64,000 nucleotides of DNA from Spirochaetaceae bacterium bin103 (GCA_002238925.1 MPNH01000005.1:61578-125577), one strand, 5' to 3'; shown: positions 36,631 to 46,447, counted from the first letter of the stretch. The notes: generated by a model from the sequence alone, not told the origin. Made by a program: numbers and translations.

Positions 36631-37692
36631 GTGAAGGACAGCAGGAAGGGCGCCGCCAAGAACCCGGCGCGGAACGGATCGAAGAGCGGGGCACGGCGCC
36701 CCGGAACGCGCGGCAAGCAGAACACCGCGACGCCCGCGACCCTGACATTGGGTCTGACACAGGTGGTGATCCTGGTCGTGGTGGTGGCCGTGATCGTGGG
36801 CGGGGTGGCCGGCTTCGCCATCTACCGCGACCGGGTCAAGCCGCTGCAGACCAAGGTGCTGATTGTGGACGACATGTCGGTCGACATGCGCTATTTCCTG
36901 AAGCGGGTGCGCATGATGGGGCGCGAGCCGCTCGAAGTGATGCAGCTCCTGACCCGGGAACTGATCATCACCCAGGTGGCGGTAAAGCCGCCGTACAGCA
37001 TTGAGGTCACGGAACAGGACGTCGAGAACTACATGCGCGAAACGGCGGCCCGCGGCGACGCCGATACGATCACCGACGAAGAGGTAAAGGAGTGGTACCG
37101 GCAGACGCTCAACGACAGCGAGTTGAAAGACGCCGAGTTCCGCGAGCTGATGCGCCGCAACCTGCTCTCCCTGCGCCTGACGGACTACCTCGGCGAACGG
37201 ATGCCGACGGTGGTGGAGCAGGTGCGCCTGTACATAATCGTGTTTGCCTCGCCGGAGGCGGGCAACGGCGTGATGACGCAACTCGAAGAGGGCGCCGACT
37301 TCCTGGAGCTGGCGCGCAGCGAAGCCAACGCCGACGAGAAGCTGCGCGCCACGGGCGGCGACCTGGGCTGGCTGCCGCGCGGGGCAATGCGCCCCGAACT
37401 CGCCCCCGTGTTCGACCTGCCGGTCGGCGAGCCGAGCCGCATGCTGGCGCTCGGCGCCAACGCCTATGCCGTGGCGATGGTCGGCGAACGCGCCGCGGCG
37501 CGGGAGATAGCACCGGAGGTGTTGGAGGCGGTCAAGGCAAGTGCCCTGAGCAATTGGTTCAACGAGGAGTACCAGTACCACACCGTGGAGTTCCACGGCT
37601 TCAGCAACGGCTACGACAGCGAAACCGACCTGTGGGTAAAGTGGCAACTGCAGCGCATGGCACGCCACGACAACCCCGAGGAATCGCGCTGA
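36631..37692 (+). CDS. membrane-anchored peptidyl-prolyl isomerase (PpiC/SurA-like)
   Basis: A 353-residue protein with a basic N-terminus, a single membrane helix near residues 43-66, a SurA-N-like helical region and a parvulin domain ('VRLYIIVFASPEAGNGVMTQLEEGADFLELARSEANADE', residues about 198-236, quoted in part; then 'GGDLGWLPRGAM'). It should act as a foldase at the outer face of the membrane. Starts at GTG 36631, 20 bases after the OppF stop; likely the same transcript. Co-location with a peptide importer may be incidental. Confidence 0.85.
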   Translation: MKDSRKGAAKNPARNGSKSGARRPGTRGKQNTATPATLTLGLTQVVILVVVVAVIVGGVAGFAIYRDRVKPLQTKVLIVDDMSVDMRYFLKRVRMMGREPLEVMQLLTRELIITQVAVKPPYSIEVTEQDVENYMRETAARGDADTITDEEVKEWYRQTLNDSELKDAEFRELMRRNLLSLRLTDYLGERMPTVVEQVRLYIIVFASPEAGNGVMTQLEEGADFLELARSEANADEKLRATGGDLGWLPRGAMRPELAPVFDLPVGEPSRMLALGANAYAVAMVGERAAAREIAPEVLEAVKASALSNWFNEEYQYHTVEFHGFSNGYDSETDLWVKWQLQRMARHDNPEESR

Positions 37693-37742
37693 GGGGATTT
37701 GCGGCAGCAGCCTGCGTACTCCTCGCGGGATCACCGTTCGTC

Positions 37743-38369
37743 ATGGCGGGCGCCATCCACGGCAGCGCCATCACCCTGGAGGGGCATCAGGTCGGAACCG
37801 TCGAGAGCATCGACATGTGGAGCGCCCCCGGTAGCGCGGGGCGCGTAAACGTGGTGGTGAAGGCAATCTTCGCCGACTTCGCGGCGGACCTGGACCGCTA
37901 TCTCATAGACAAGGGCTACTTCCAGAATCGCTGCTCGCAGCGCATCTACTGGGTCGGCGATACGGCCGTGCTCGATGCCGGCGCCGCGCTGCGGCTCGCC
38001 TCCCGCGTACGCTACGAACAGTGGGCGTGCTCTTCCCTGGGCGACGCGCGGCTCCTGCAGGATACGCGCGAGGTACACTGGAGCATCACGGTCCCGCGCG
38101 CGCCGGTCGACCGGATCGTGGTGGCCGCCGCGCTGGAGGACATCGTCGACTTCCCCGATGCGGTGGAGCGGACGTTCGGGCTCCGGGTGCGCGAGGAAAT
38201 TCCGATTCCGCTGCCCGAGAAGTGCGGGAAGTGCGACTGCACCGACGTGATCGACCTGCTGAAGCCGGTGTTTGAGGCGGTCGCCTTCGCCAACCGGAAC
38301 GGCAGTGTGGAGATCACCGCCACCCTCTCCACGGCCGACCCGTGGCAGGCCATGGCCTGCGTACCCTGA
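37743..38369 (+). CDS. exported protein of unknown function with a Cys cluster
   Basis: About 208 residues from ATG 37743. The frame is open upstream to a CTG at 37689 that overlaps the previous stop and would supply a signal peptide ('AAAACVLLAGSPFVMAGA'), so a rare CTG start is possible; otherwise the protein has no clear signal. Cysteines occur as 'NRCSQR', 'QWACSS' and a tight 'EKCGKCDCTD', hinting at disulfides or metal binding. I do not recognise the family. It follows the foldase gene and may be its client. A terminator lies behind it. Confidence 0.55.
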   Translation: MAGAIHGSAITLEGHQVGTVESIDMWSAPGSAGRVNVVVKAIFADFAADLDRYLIDKGYFQNRCSQRIYWVGDTAVLDAGAALRLASRVRYEQWACSSLGDARLLQDTREVHWSITVPRAPVDRIVVAAALEDIVDFPDAVERTFGLRVREEIPIPLPEKCGKCDCTDVIDLLKPVFEAVAFANRNGSVEITATLSTADPWQAMACVP

Positions 38370-38377
38370 CGAGAAAA

Positions 38378-38408
38378 GGCCGGGCCCCTCAGTGAGAGGA
38401 ACCCGGCC
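38378..38408. terminator. bidirectional rho-independent-type terminator
   Basis: GGCCGGG (38378-38384) pairs with CCCGGCC (38402-38408), with an inner CCTC/GAGG pairing. On the minus strand the hairpin is followed by TTTT, serving the binding-protein gene at 38457-40178; on the plus strand the U-tract is weak. It lies between convergent genes, as expected. Confidence 0.75.
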
Positions 38409-38456
38409 CTTGTAACTCGCGGATCGGTTGACCCGCAAAGCCTGGATTGAGGCTGG

Positions 38457-40178
38457 TTAGAAGCCCATCTCCTGCTTGATGCTCGGATCGATCCAGGCCC
38501 AGCCCCACGGCATCACGTACGTGTCGTCGTTGATCCAGCGGAACTCACCGTAGTAGTTCTTGACCCACGGCCACCAGGCCTGCGAGATCGCCTTGACGGC
38601 CAACGGAATGGCGGGCACCTCGTTGAGGATGTGGACCGCGGCTTCCTTGATAATCGCGTCGCGCTTGTCCGCGTCCAACTCCGCCTGCATGGCGCGGGCA
38701 AGCTCGTCGAACTTCGGATCGTTGAACTCGTACTGGTTACGGGTACCCCAGGACGCCCAGTTGTTGGGCATGTCGCGCACCGGGTTGCCGGAACCGTAGC
38801 CCATGCGGGTCATGTCGTAGGCGCGCTCCTTGACCAACTGGTTGTGGATGGCGCCGTCGTTGACCACGATGTTGAACTCGACCCCGAGCTTGGCCCACTG
38901 ATCCTTCATGATCGCGGCCTGCTGCAGGATGGTAGCCCAGTTGCCGGTGTAGAAGTTGACCGTGAACCCATCCGGGTAGCCGGCGTCGGCAAGCATCTGC
39001 TTCGCCTTCTCCGGGTCGTACTCGTACAGCATCGCGGTCTCCGGCGGCAGCTCACTCTGCGGAGTGTAAGACGCCAGGCTCGGGTAGATCGGCCACCAGT
39101 GCTCCGGCAGGTCGACGCCCTTGGCGCCGCGCTGCGCGGCGAAGTCGTCCAGGTTGGTGCCGACCAGCAGTGCGCGGCGTACGTCGCGGTTGTCAAACGG
39201 AGGCTTGCTCGTGTTGAACGCGAACGTACCACCGAACGAAATCGGCAGGCGGTCCTGAATCAGGTCGGGAGCGGTCCGGTCCAGCGTGTCCCAGTGGGTG
39301 CCGTAGACCGACGGGCCGCCATCGGCAATGCCGGTGCGCAGCGCCGCTTCCTCGAACGACTCGTCGTTGGCGAGCGGGATGATGAACTCATCCAGGAACG
39401 GCAGCTGGTACTCCTCGCCGTCCACCATGGTGGTGCCGCGGTAGTTGGGGTTCTTGACCATGCGGAAGAACTGGTCGGGCACGTACTCGGCGAACATGAA
39501 CGGGCCGGTACCGACCTGGTCTTCCCAGCGCGCGATGCGGCCGTCTTCGAGCATCTCCGGCGCTCCGACGAAGCCGGGGCGGCTCAGGCCGAGCGTGGCG
39601 TTCAGGATGAAGTCGAACTCCACGAACTCGATGATCACGTCGTCGCCGCTGGTGTAGATGTTGGCGTCCTTGTTGGCCAGCAGGCGCGCGCCCTCGGGGC
39701 CGGTCGCCCAGTGGCGCAGGTCGGAGGCCAGGTCCTCGGCGGTGAACTCACGAGCATCCATCCAGGCGCTCTGCGACTCGGTCGGTGCCCAGAAGATCCC
39801 CTTCTTCACGGTCCAGGTAATCTTGTCCTGGTCCACTTCCCAGTTCTCGATCAGGTTGCCCTTGATGAACTTCATCGGGATGGCGCCGATCAGTTTGAAA
39901 TCCCACTCGCCGCTGCCGCGCGGACCAAAGGTGTCGAAGTCGCCGATCATCGGCGTCTCCTGGATCAGCTCGTGGTACCAGGTGCGGCCACCTTGACCGT
40001 CCGCGGGATCCGGCGATCCCGGCTTGTTGCCCCAACGCGGTGCCAGGGTGAACGTCCCGCCGTAAATCGGGCCGCCATCCGACATCGTCGCCGCGGCGGA
40101 TGTCTCTTCCTCGCCGCTTGCGAATCCCAGGCCGGCGGCCAGGGTAATCGCAAGTGCGAATACAAAAAGCTTTCTCAT
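38457..40178 (-). CDS. oppA: ABC transporter substrate-binding protein, peptide/nickel type (family 5)
   Basis: A 573-residue extracytoplasmic solute-binding protein. The signal peptide 'MRKLFVFALAITLAAGLGFA' is followed by an acidic 'SGEEETSA', a start of mature protein often seen in spirochaetes; no lipobox Cys is present. The SBP_bac_5 pattern follows, with 'WTVKKGIFWAPTES', 'TGPFMFAEYVPDQFFRMVKNPNYRG' (in part) and 'KAKQMLADAGYPDGF'. A perfect AGGAGG site precedes ATG 40178. It is the last gene of a permease-binding protein set and likely pairs with the ATPases at 34578-36610. Confidence 0.93.
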   Translation of the reverse strand: MRKLFVFALAITLAAGLGFASGEEETSAAATMSDGGPIYGGTFTLAPRWGNKPGSPDPADGQGGRTWYHELIQETPMIGDFDTFGPRGSGEWDFKLIGAIPMKFIKGNLIENWEVDQDKITWTVKKGIFWAPTESQSAWMDAREFTAEDLASDLRHWATGPEGARLLANKDANIYTSGDDVIIEFVEFDFILNATLGLSRPGFVGAPEMLEDGRIARWEDQVGTGPFMFAEYVPDQFFRMVKNPNYRGTTMVDGEEYQLPFLDEFIIPLANDESFEEAALRTGIADGGPSVYGTHWDTLDRTAPDLIQDRLPISFGGTFAFNTSKPPFDNRDVRRALLVGTNLDDFAAQRGAKGVDLPEHWWPIYPSLASYTPQSELPPETAMLYEYDPEKAKQMLADAGYPDGFTVNFYTGNWATILQQAAIMKDQWAKLGVEFNIVVNDGAIHNQLVKERAYDMTRMGYGSGNPVRDMPNNWASWGTRNQYEFNDPKFDELARAMQAELDADKRDAIIKEAAVHILNEVPAIPLAVKAISQAWWPWVKNYYGEFRWINDDTYVMPWGWAWIDPSIKQEMGF

Positions 40179-40182
40179 GTTT

Positions 40183-40188
40183 CCTCCT
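40183..40188 (-). promoter_or_regulatory. consensus ribosome-binding site of oppA-like gene
   Basis: AGGAGG on the minus strand, four bases before the ATG at 40178. It fixes the start of the binding protein over an upstream in-frame ATG at 40220. Confidence 0.8.
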
Positions 40189-40250
40189 ATAAAGCTTTTG
40201 TGTGCAAAATAGTTCTGCACCTCATAATCTGCGAATAATCCGCGCGATGA

Positions 40251-41318
40251 TCAACTGCCGGGCGGATCAGGACTCTGCTCGCGTGGAACTGCCGGGCCCG
40301 AGGTCTGGGGCTCCTGCGATTTGCCGCCGTTCAGGCTGCCCGGAGCTACGCCGCCGTTGAGCTGAGCGGCCCTCTGACGCATTCCCTTCTTGGTCTTGCC
40401 GCCGCCGAACCGGCCGGCACCGCCGCGCAGGCGCGGATCCAGGATGTCGCGCAGCGCGTCCCCGAACATGTTGGTACCGTATACGACGATCGCCAGGGCC
40501 ACTCCCGGCCAGATGACCAGGTGCGGAGCGGCGTACATGTGCCAGCGGGTGTCGCCCGACAGCATGCCGCCCCAGCTCGGGTATGGCGGCGGGATGCCGA
40601 AGCCCAGGAAGCTGAGGCCCGCCTCTGCCAGGATCGCGCCCGGCACCCGCAGGCTGAACAGGACGATGGTCGGCGCCAGGATATTGGGCAGGATGTGGCG
40701 TAGCAGAATGGTCGAAGTACGCCCGCCGATCGCCGTCGCCGCGGACACGTAGGCATCTTCCTTGATGGCGATCACCGCGCTGCGAATGATGCGCGACCCC
40801 TCGATACCGGTGGTGACTCCAAGCACCACGATGATGGAGAAGATGCCCGGCGTGATGATGGTCACCATCACCATGAGTATGATCAGCCCGGGAATGCTCA
40901 TCCAGGCGTCGACGAAGCGCTGGGTGACGGTGTCGACCGGTCCGCCGAGGTAGCCGGACACCATGCCGATCAGCAGCGAGATCGCGGTGGACAGGATGGT
41001 GGCGCCCAGACCCACGATCAGCGAGATGCGGGCGCCGTAGATGATGCGGGTGAGCAGGTCGCGGCCCAACTCGTCGGCGCCGAGCAGGTAGCGCTCGTTG
41101 GGAAGAGCCAGGCGGTACTGCATGGCGGTCTCGTTCATCCCGAACGGGGCGATGGAATCGGCAAAGATGCCGGTCAGCAGCAGCACCAGGGTAATCAGTG
41201 CGCCGACCGTGCCGAGCGGGTGTTCGGTCACCAGCCGCTTGAGAAACGTGGTGAACTTCGAAGGCTGCTTGGTCGTCTCGGTGGGTGCGGCTGCACCGGC
41301 GATGCTGCGGTCTGCCAT
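40251..41318 (-). CDS. oppC: peptide-type ABC permease (OppC/DppC-like)
   Basis: A 355-residue permease with about six membrane helices and the EAA-loop region around 'SGYLGGPVDTVTQRFVDAWMSIPGLIIL' and 'ATAIGGRTSTILLRHILPN' (quoted in part), typical of the OppC/DppC subfamily. The N-terminal 25 residues and the Pro/Gly-rich last 50 residues are cytosolic tails. It starts four bases after the OppB-like stop (41323), so both are co-transcribed. Confidence 0.93.
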   Translation of the reverse strand: MADRSIAGAAAPTETTKQPSKFTTFLKRLVTEHPLGTVGALITLVLLLTGIFADSIAPFGMNETAMQYRLALPNERYLLGADELGRDLLTRIIYGARISLIVGLGATILSTAISLLIGMVSGYLGGPVDTVTQRFVDAWMSIPGLIILMVMVTIITPGIFSIIVVLGVTTGIEGSRIIRSAVIAIKEDAYVSAATAIGGRTSTILLRHILPNILAPTIVLFSLRVPGAILAEAGLSFLGFGIPPPYPSWGGMLSGDTRWHMYAAPHLVIWPGVALAIVVYGTNMFGDALRDILDPRLRGGAGRFGGGKTKKGMRQRAAQLNGGVAPGSLNGGKSQEPQTSGPAVPREQSPDPPGS

Positions 41319-41322
41319 GACT

Positions 41323-42312
41323 CTAGTTGTACTTGACCTTCGGGTCGAGGATTCCGTAGGTGATGTCCACCAGCAGGTTGACCATCACGACGGTAAGCGA
41401 AGTGATCACCATGACGCCGTTGACCGTCGGGTAGTCACGCCGCCTCAGGGCGTCAATGATCATCTGCCCCATGCCCGGCAGGGTAAACAGTTGTTCGATG
41501 ATCACCGTGCCGCCGATGAGAATGGGTATCTGCAGCCCGACAATGGTGACCACCGGAATCAGGGCGTTCTTCAGGGCGTGGCGGTACACCACCACCCGCT
41601 CGCGGAGGCCCTTCGACCATGCCGTGCGCACGTAGTCCTGCCGCAGCACCTCCAGCATCATGGTGCGCATCATGCGCATGGTGCCGCCCGCCATCAACAA
41701 CCCGTTGATCACCGCCGGGACCATGATGCTGCGCAGGTTCTTGATCGGGTCGTCGGAAAAGGCGGTCCACCGGATCGGCGGCAGGTATCCCCACCAGATC
41801 GACGCGAACAGAATCACCACGGTGCCCAGCCAGAAGCTCGGCACCGAAATGAACAGAATGGCGAAACTGCGGCCCACGTAGTCGGCCGCCGTGTCCTGGC
41901 GCAGCGCCGAGACCACCCCTATGGGAATGGCAATGAGCTGCGAGATGATCAGGCTGAACAGGCCCAACTCGACCGTCACCGGCAGCTTGGCCAGCACCAT
42001 CTGGGTGACCGGCTCGCGAGTGAACCAGGAAATGCCCAGGTGCCCTTGCGCCAAGCCGGCGAACACGCCGTCTTTCTGCTTTACCACGCCCAGAAAGCGG
42101 CCGTATTGCACGATCAGCGGCGCCTCGAGGCCGAACTGGCGCTGCAGGATGGTCTCGTCAACCGCGGAAACCTCGCCCGCCTCTTCCATGCGCGCCATGA
42201 TCCCGTCCACGATGTCGCCCGGCACCAAGCGCATGAGCAGGAAGATGATGGCGCTGATGAGGAACACCGACGGAATCACCAGCAGTAGTCTTCTGATCAG
42301 ATAGGCGCGCAT
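41323..42312 (-). CDS. oppB: peptide-type ABC permease (OppB/DppB-like)
   Basis: A 329-residue permease with the family opening 'MRAYLIRRLLLVIPSVFLIS', a periplasmic loop and the conserved 'VRTAWSKGLRERVVVYRHALKNALIPVVT' EAA region (in part) near residues 225-255. First gene of the oppB-oppC-oppA-like transcript on this strand. Partner ATPases are probably OppD/OppF at 34578-36610. Confidence 0.93.
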   Translation of the reverse strand: MRAYLIRRLLLVIPSVFLISAIIFLLMRLVPGDIVDGIMARMEEAGEVSAVDETILQRQFGLEAPLIVQYGRFLGVVKQKDGVFAGLAQGHLGISWFTREPVTQMVLAKLPVTVELGLFSLIISQLIAIPIGVVSALRQDTAADYVGRSFAILFISVPSFWLGTVVILFASIWWGYLPPIRWTAFSDDPIKNLRSIMVPAVINGLLMAGGTMRMMRTMMLEVLRQDYVRTAWSKGLRERVVVYRHALKNALIPVVTIVGLQIPILIGGTVIIEQLFTLPGMGQMIIDALRRRDYPTVNGVMVITSLTVVMVNLLVDITYGILDPKVKYN

Positions 42313-42396
42313 AATATAAGGAAAGCCCCTTCGAAAGGCCGAGTATTCATAACCGAACGCGAGAGTCGTGTCAACCGGAACGAGCCCGACGAGCGC

Positions 42397-44123
42397 CTAC
42401 CGGGCCCCGCTGCCGGCGGCGGCCAGGGCCACGGCTTCCATCGTGCAGCCGGATGGTCGTTCGAGGCGCAGGCGGCGGTTGACGGCCACCCTGCGCAGGG
42501 CCGTGTCGCAGCCGTCCGGCCACTCGACGCGCAGCTCGTCGACCACCGCCGCCGCGCCCAGTCCGAAGTGGGCGCTGAGCTCCGAGGATCCAAGGTAGCC
42601 GCCGCCGGTCTCGACATGGCGGGTCTGCGTGGTGGCGCCGGTGCGCACACGCACTACCGCGCCGACCCCGTCCGGCGGCACCGGCAGGTCGAGCGCCGGC
42701 CGCAGCTCGAGCCACAGCCAGTTGCCGGACGTGGTTCCACCGGTGTTGGCCACCAGGTCGGGAACGTCCCGGCTGTTGACGAGCAGCAGGTCCTGGTCGC
42801 CGTCGTTGTCGTAGTCGAAGCGCACCAGCCCGCGACCCTGGCCGCGGTGGTCGAGGCCGGCCTCGGGCGCCACGTCCCGGAAGCCTGCGGCGCCGCGGTT
42901 GTGGAACACGCGGGTGGCGTCTTCCAGCCACTCCTGGCGCTCGTCCGTGTTCCGGTCCTCGGAGCCGTTGGTGGCGATCAGTTCCACCAGGCCGTCGTGG
43001 TCCAGGTCGGCCGCCGCCACGCCCCACCCCCAGCCGCCCCCGCCCCCCCCCCCCAGCCCCCGCGGGCGAGCCGTCCGCGCGCCTCCGGGCCGGGGTCGAA
43101 CGCGGAGCCGCCCAGGTTGCGGTACAGGTAGTTGCCGTTGTTGGGCGGGTTCTCGAACGGCGAGGTGGTCCAGATCGAGGTGACGTACCAGTCGAGCAAG
43201 CCGTCGTTGTCCACGTCGGCGAGCACGCTGCCCATGCCGTTGGTGTCCAGCCCCACGTGCGCTTCTTCGGTGACGTCCGTGAAGGTGCCGTCGGCGTTGT
43301 TGTGGTACAGGCGGCTGGAGCCGAAGTCGGCCGCCACCAGCACCTCCGGCCAGCGGTCGCCGTCGATGTCGACGATCTGCGGGGTGAAGCCGTGCATTTC
43401 GGTGTCGAACAGGCCCGCCCGCCGGGTGGCGTTCAGGAAGCGCGGCAGCTCCGTCCACTCGTCGATGCCCTCGTTGCTGAACAGCACACTGCCGCCGGCG
43501 TCGCGCAGCCAGGCCGCCACCGCCAGGTCCAGGTCGCCGTCGCGGTCGTAGTCGCCGAACGCGGCCCCCATCCCGGACGGCTGCTCGGGAGAGGTCGTGG
43601 CGACCAGCGCCGGCAGCGCAATGTTGCGGAACAGCGGCGTGCCGTCGGCCAACACGCCGCCCCGCCGTCCGCCCAAGTTGAGCCACAGCAGGTGGTGTCC
43701 CGCCATGCCCGGCGCGTTGGTCGGGCCGAAACTGGTAACGTAGATGTCCAGCCAGCCGTCCTTGTCGACGTCGCCCACCACCGAGCCGTGGCCGCGGTGC
43801 ACGGCCGCCACGCCGGCGCGCTCGGCGGCCTCCCGGAAGGTGCCGTCGCCCCGGTTCAGGTAGAGCCGGTCGGGCGCCTCGCCGCCGGTCACCACGAACA
43901 GGTCCTGCCAGCCGTCGCGGTTGAAGTCGCCCACCGAAACGCCGCCCGCAAACGCGGCGTGGGTGCCGTCCGCCGGTGCGTGCGGGTGGATGAGGCCGGT
44001 CGCCTGCGGACACAGGCTTGGGTCCGCGGCGCAGGTGGCCAGCCGCACCTCCGCGCCCGCCGTCGCGGCCGCAACGGCCAGCCACACCAGCGCCGCCGTC
44101 GGCGCCCGGCGTGTCGATTGCAT
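42397..44123 (-). pseudogene. FG-GAP/VCBS-repeat protein with ASPIC/UnbV domain, frameshifted
   Basis: An exported repeat protein. Signal peptide from ATG 44123 ('[14 protein letters not shown]'), then several FG-GAP/VCBS repeats with calcium-loop motifs such as '[12 protein letters not shown]', 'DVDKDGWLDIYV' and 'DIDGDRWPEVLV'. The frame ends soon after 43060, inside a C-rich block, but continues in another frame with 'WGVAAADLDHDGLVEL' and then an ASPIC/UnbV domain ('ETGGGYLGSSELSAHFGLG') to 42397. A single-base error in the run of 12 C at 43043-43054 would rejoin the frames, so this may be an intact gene misread. Repeat proteins of this type often bind glycans or cell surfaces; the role is unknown. 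Confidence 0.75.
43031..43065. repeat. C-rich low-complexity tract at a frameshift
   Basis: A tract of C with only a few other bases, including 12 consecutive C (43043-43054). 'CCCCAGCC' occurs on both sides. It coincides with the frame change in the FG-GAP gene. If real, it could act as a phase-variable tract; an assembly or sequencing error is simpler. Confidence 0.75.
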
Positions 44124-44222
44124 GGACACGTCGCGAACATACGAAATCCGCGTACTCCAGATTACCTGCTCCTGTACCCAAGTCCGTCTCCAGCGGGAAA
44201 TCCAGCACGACCAAAGCACGGT

Positions 44223-45297
44223 GACGACCCAACGGCGCGCTGTTCTGGAACGGGCGCTACCACCTGTTCTACCTTGCGCGGGAGCCGATCCCGCATCCGC
44301 GGCGGCCCGGCGAGGAGTTCTGGGTGGCCGTGTGGGACCACGTTTCCAGCCGCGACCTGGTGCACTGGATCCAACATCCGCCGGCCATCCGCCCGAAACC
44401 GGACGGGGCGACGCCGGTGGGCATCTACAGCGGCGGGGCGATCAAGAACGCGCAGCGCCCGGCCCTGATCTACCACGTGCCGAGGCAAGGCACCTGCATC
44501 GCGGTGGCCGAGGACGACGACCTGGTCGAGTGGCGGGAGTTGCCGCAGAACCCGGTCATCCCGCTGCACGGCGAGGGCGACGAGTATGTCGTGTTCGACC
44601 CCGCCGGCTGGTACGAAGACGGTGCCTACCACGCGCTGATCGGCAACAAGAACCGGCGCCCCGGCTACGAGGGCGACTGCACCAGCCTGTTCACCTCGCC
44701 CGACCTGGTCCACTGGGAGTACCAGGGACCGTTCTACCGCTCACGCCGCGAATGGACATTGGAGGCGGAAGACGCGGCCTGCCCCGACTTCTTCCCACTG
44801 GCCAACGGGTCGCCCATGCGGGCGACGCCACGGCACATGCTGCTGATGCACTGCCACCGCCCCTACCGCAACACCACCTACTACTACCTGGGCAGCTACC
44901 GCGACCGCCGCTTCACGCCGCAGCAGCACGGGCGGATGAGCTGGATCGGCGGCCAGCTTTCGGCGCCGGAGTCGCTGATCGACGACCGCGTCCGCAACAG
45001 GCGTTCCACACCGCCGGCACGGTACAGGCGGCCCCCTTCCGCCCCGTGGCGGGGCCGCCCCCCGCGCGCCGGGTACAGGCGGCCCCCTCCCGCCTCGGGG
45101 CGGGCGAGCCCCTGGAGCTGCGCGTGTTCATCGACCGCTCCGTGGTCGAGGTGTTCGCCAACCGCCGCCAGTGCCTTACCCAGCGCGTCTACCCCACCCG
45201 CCCGGACAGCACCGCGGTCCGCCTGTTCGCCACCGGCGCCGCAGCCCACGCCTCCGCCGTCGAAGCCTGGGACATGGAACCGGTAACACCATGGTAG
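44223..45297 (+). pseudogene. broken GH32-type glycosidase (fructosidase-like) gene
   Basis: The main frame holds a GH32-type five-bladed propeller: '[15 protein letters not shown]' at the start, '[18 protein letters not shown]' near 44337-44390, '[10 protein letters not shown]' (the likely catalytic-region EC/D equivalent) near 44768. The canonical 'DPNG' is split: 'HGDDP' is read in one frame to 44230 and 'NGALFW' in another from 44231, as if one C were lost. After 45000 a GC-rich block with a duplicated segment causes a second frame change, and the C-terminal sandwich appears only as '[20 protein letters not shown]' near 45115-45175. Much of the expected middle-to-C-terminal region is missing. 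Family GH32 hydrolyses fructans or sucrose-like sugars. Confidence 0.7.
45021..45110. repeat. GC-rich block with duplicated 23-bp segment in GH32 gene
   Basis: Two near-identical 23-base copies (45021-45043 and 45072-45094) flank GC-rich filler. The period is 51 bases. It marks the second frame change of the GH32 remnant and the loss of expected sequence. Confidence 0.75.
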
Positions 45298-45301
45298 CCG
45301 G

Positions 45302-46444
45302 CTACTGGGAATAGGGGTCGGAGGCGTCGCGGAGACCGTCGCCGACGAAGTTGAAGGCGAGCACCGCCGCGGTCACGAACAGGCCCGGGATCAGCAGCCA
45401 CGGCTGCAGCGCGATGGAGCGGATCGCCTGCGCGTCCTGCAGCAGCACGCCCCAGCTTATCGCGGGCGGCTGCAGGCCCAGCCCCAAGAAACTGAGCGCG
45501 GTTTCGGCCAGGATCATCTGCGGCACCGCCAGGGTCAGGCTCACTATCAGGTAGCTCAGGAAGCCGGGCAGCAGGTGGCGCAGCAGGATGGCGCTGGTCG
45601 GTGCGCCGCCGATTCGCGCCGCGGCCACGAAGTCCTCCTCGCGCAGGCTGATGATCTTGCCGCGCACCACGCGGGCGATCTGGGTCCACCCCACCAACGA
45701 CAGGATGATGGTCATGCCGAAGTACAGCTTGACCGGATCCCAGCCCGGCGGCAGCGCCGCGGCCAGCGCCATCCACAGCGGGATCTTCGGAATCGCCAGC
45801 AGGAACTCGATGACGCGCTGGATGATCACGTCGATGCGTCCGCCCAGATAGCCGGACAGGCCACCGAACAGCGACCCCAGTACGAAACTCACCGCCACCC
45901 CCACCAGGCCGATCGACATCGACACCCGGGTTGCGTAGATCACGCGCGAGAACAGGTCCCGGCCCAGGTTGTCGCTGCCGAACAGAAACAGGCGGTGGCC
46001 GCGGTCGCCGTCGTCCACGCCGAACAAGTGCAGGCGCGCCGGCAGCAGGTTCCAGAACCGGTACTCGTCGCCGCTCACCAGCAGCCGCAACGGCAGCGGC
46101 CGGCTGGTGTCGTCAGTGTACACGCGCTCCAGGGTTACCGGATCTACCGACTTGACCATGGCGTACACGAACGGGCGCGCCGGGCGCCCGTCGTGGAACA
46201 GGCGCACCCGCTGCGGGCGCGCGTCGATGAAGCCGGAGTTGCGCTGGTAGGGATCGTGCGGCGCCAGGAACTCCGGGAACAGCGCCACCAGGTAGAACAG
46301 CGCCAGCACCACCAGGCCGACGAGGGCCGCGCGGTGGCGCAGGAACCTGCGCCGCACGAGCTGCCACTGCGAAGCCAGCTCGTAGCGCTCGGCGGCGGTG
46401 ACGGGTTCGGTGGCAGTCGGGCCCGCGGTGCCGGTGTCAGCCAC
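45302..46444 (-). CDS. ABC transporter permease (OppC-like), second importer
   Basis: A 380-residue permease, last gene of a binding protein-permease-permease set (49672 to 45302). One N-terminal membrane helix near residues 38-56, a long periplasmic loop (about 60-165) and the permease core with 'GGLSGYLGGRIDVIIQRVIEFLLAIPKIPLW' and 'AARIGGAPTSAILLRHLLPG' (in part). The large N-terminal loop is seen in some OppC/DppC-like proteins. It begins three bases after the preceding permease stop. No ATPase genes are adjacent, so it probably shares another system's ATPases. Confidence 0.9.
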   Translation of the reverse strand: MADTGTAGPTATEPVTAAERYELASQWQLVRRRFLRHRAALVGLVVLALFYLVALFPEFLAPHDPYQRNSGFIDARPQRVRLFHDGRPARPFVYAMVKSVDPVTLERVYTDDTSRPLPLRLLVSGDEYRFWNLLPARLHLFGVDDGDRGHRLFLFGSDNLGRDLFSRVIYATRVSMSIGLVGVAVSFVLGSLFGGLSGYLGGRIDVIIQRVIEFLLAIPKIPLWMALAAALPPGWDPVKLYFGMTIILSLVGWTQIARVVRGKIISLREEDFVAAARIGGAPTSAILLRHLLPGFLSYLIVSLTLAVPQMILAETALSFLGLGLQPPAISWGVLLQDAQAIRSIALQPWLLIPGLFVTAAVLAFNFVGDGLRDASDPYSQ

Positions 46445-46447
46445 CCG

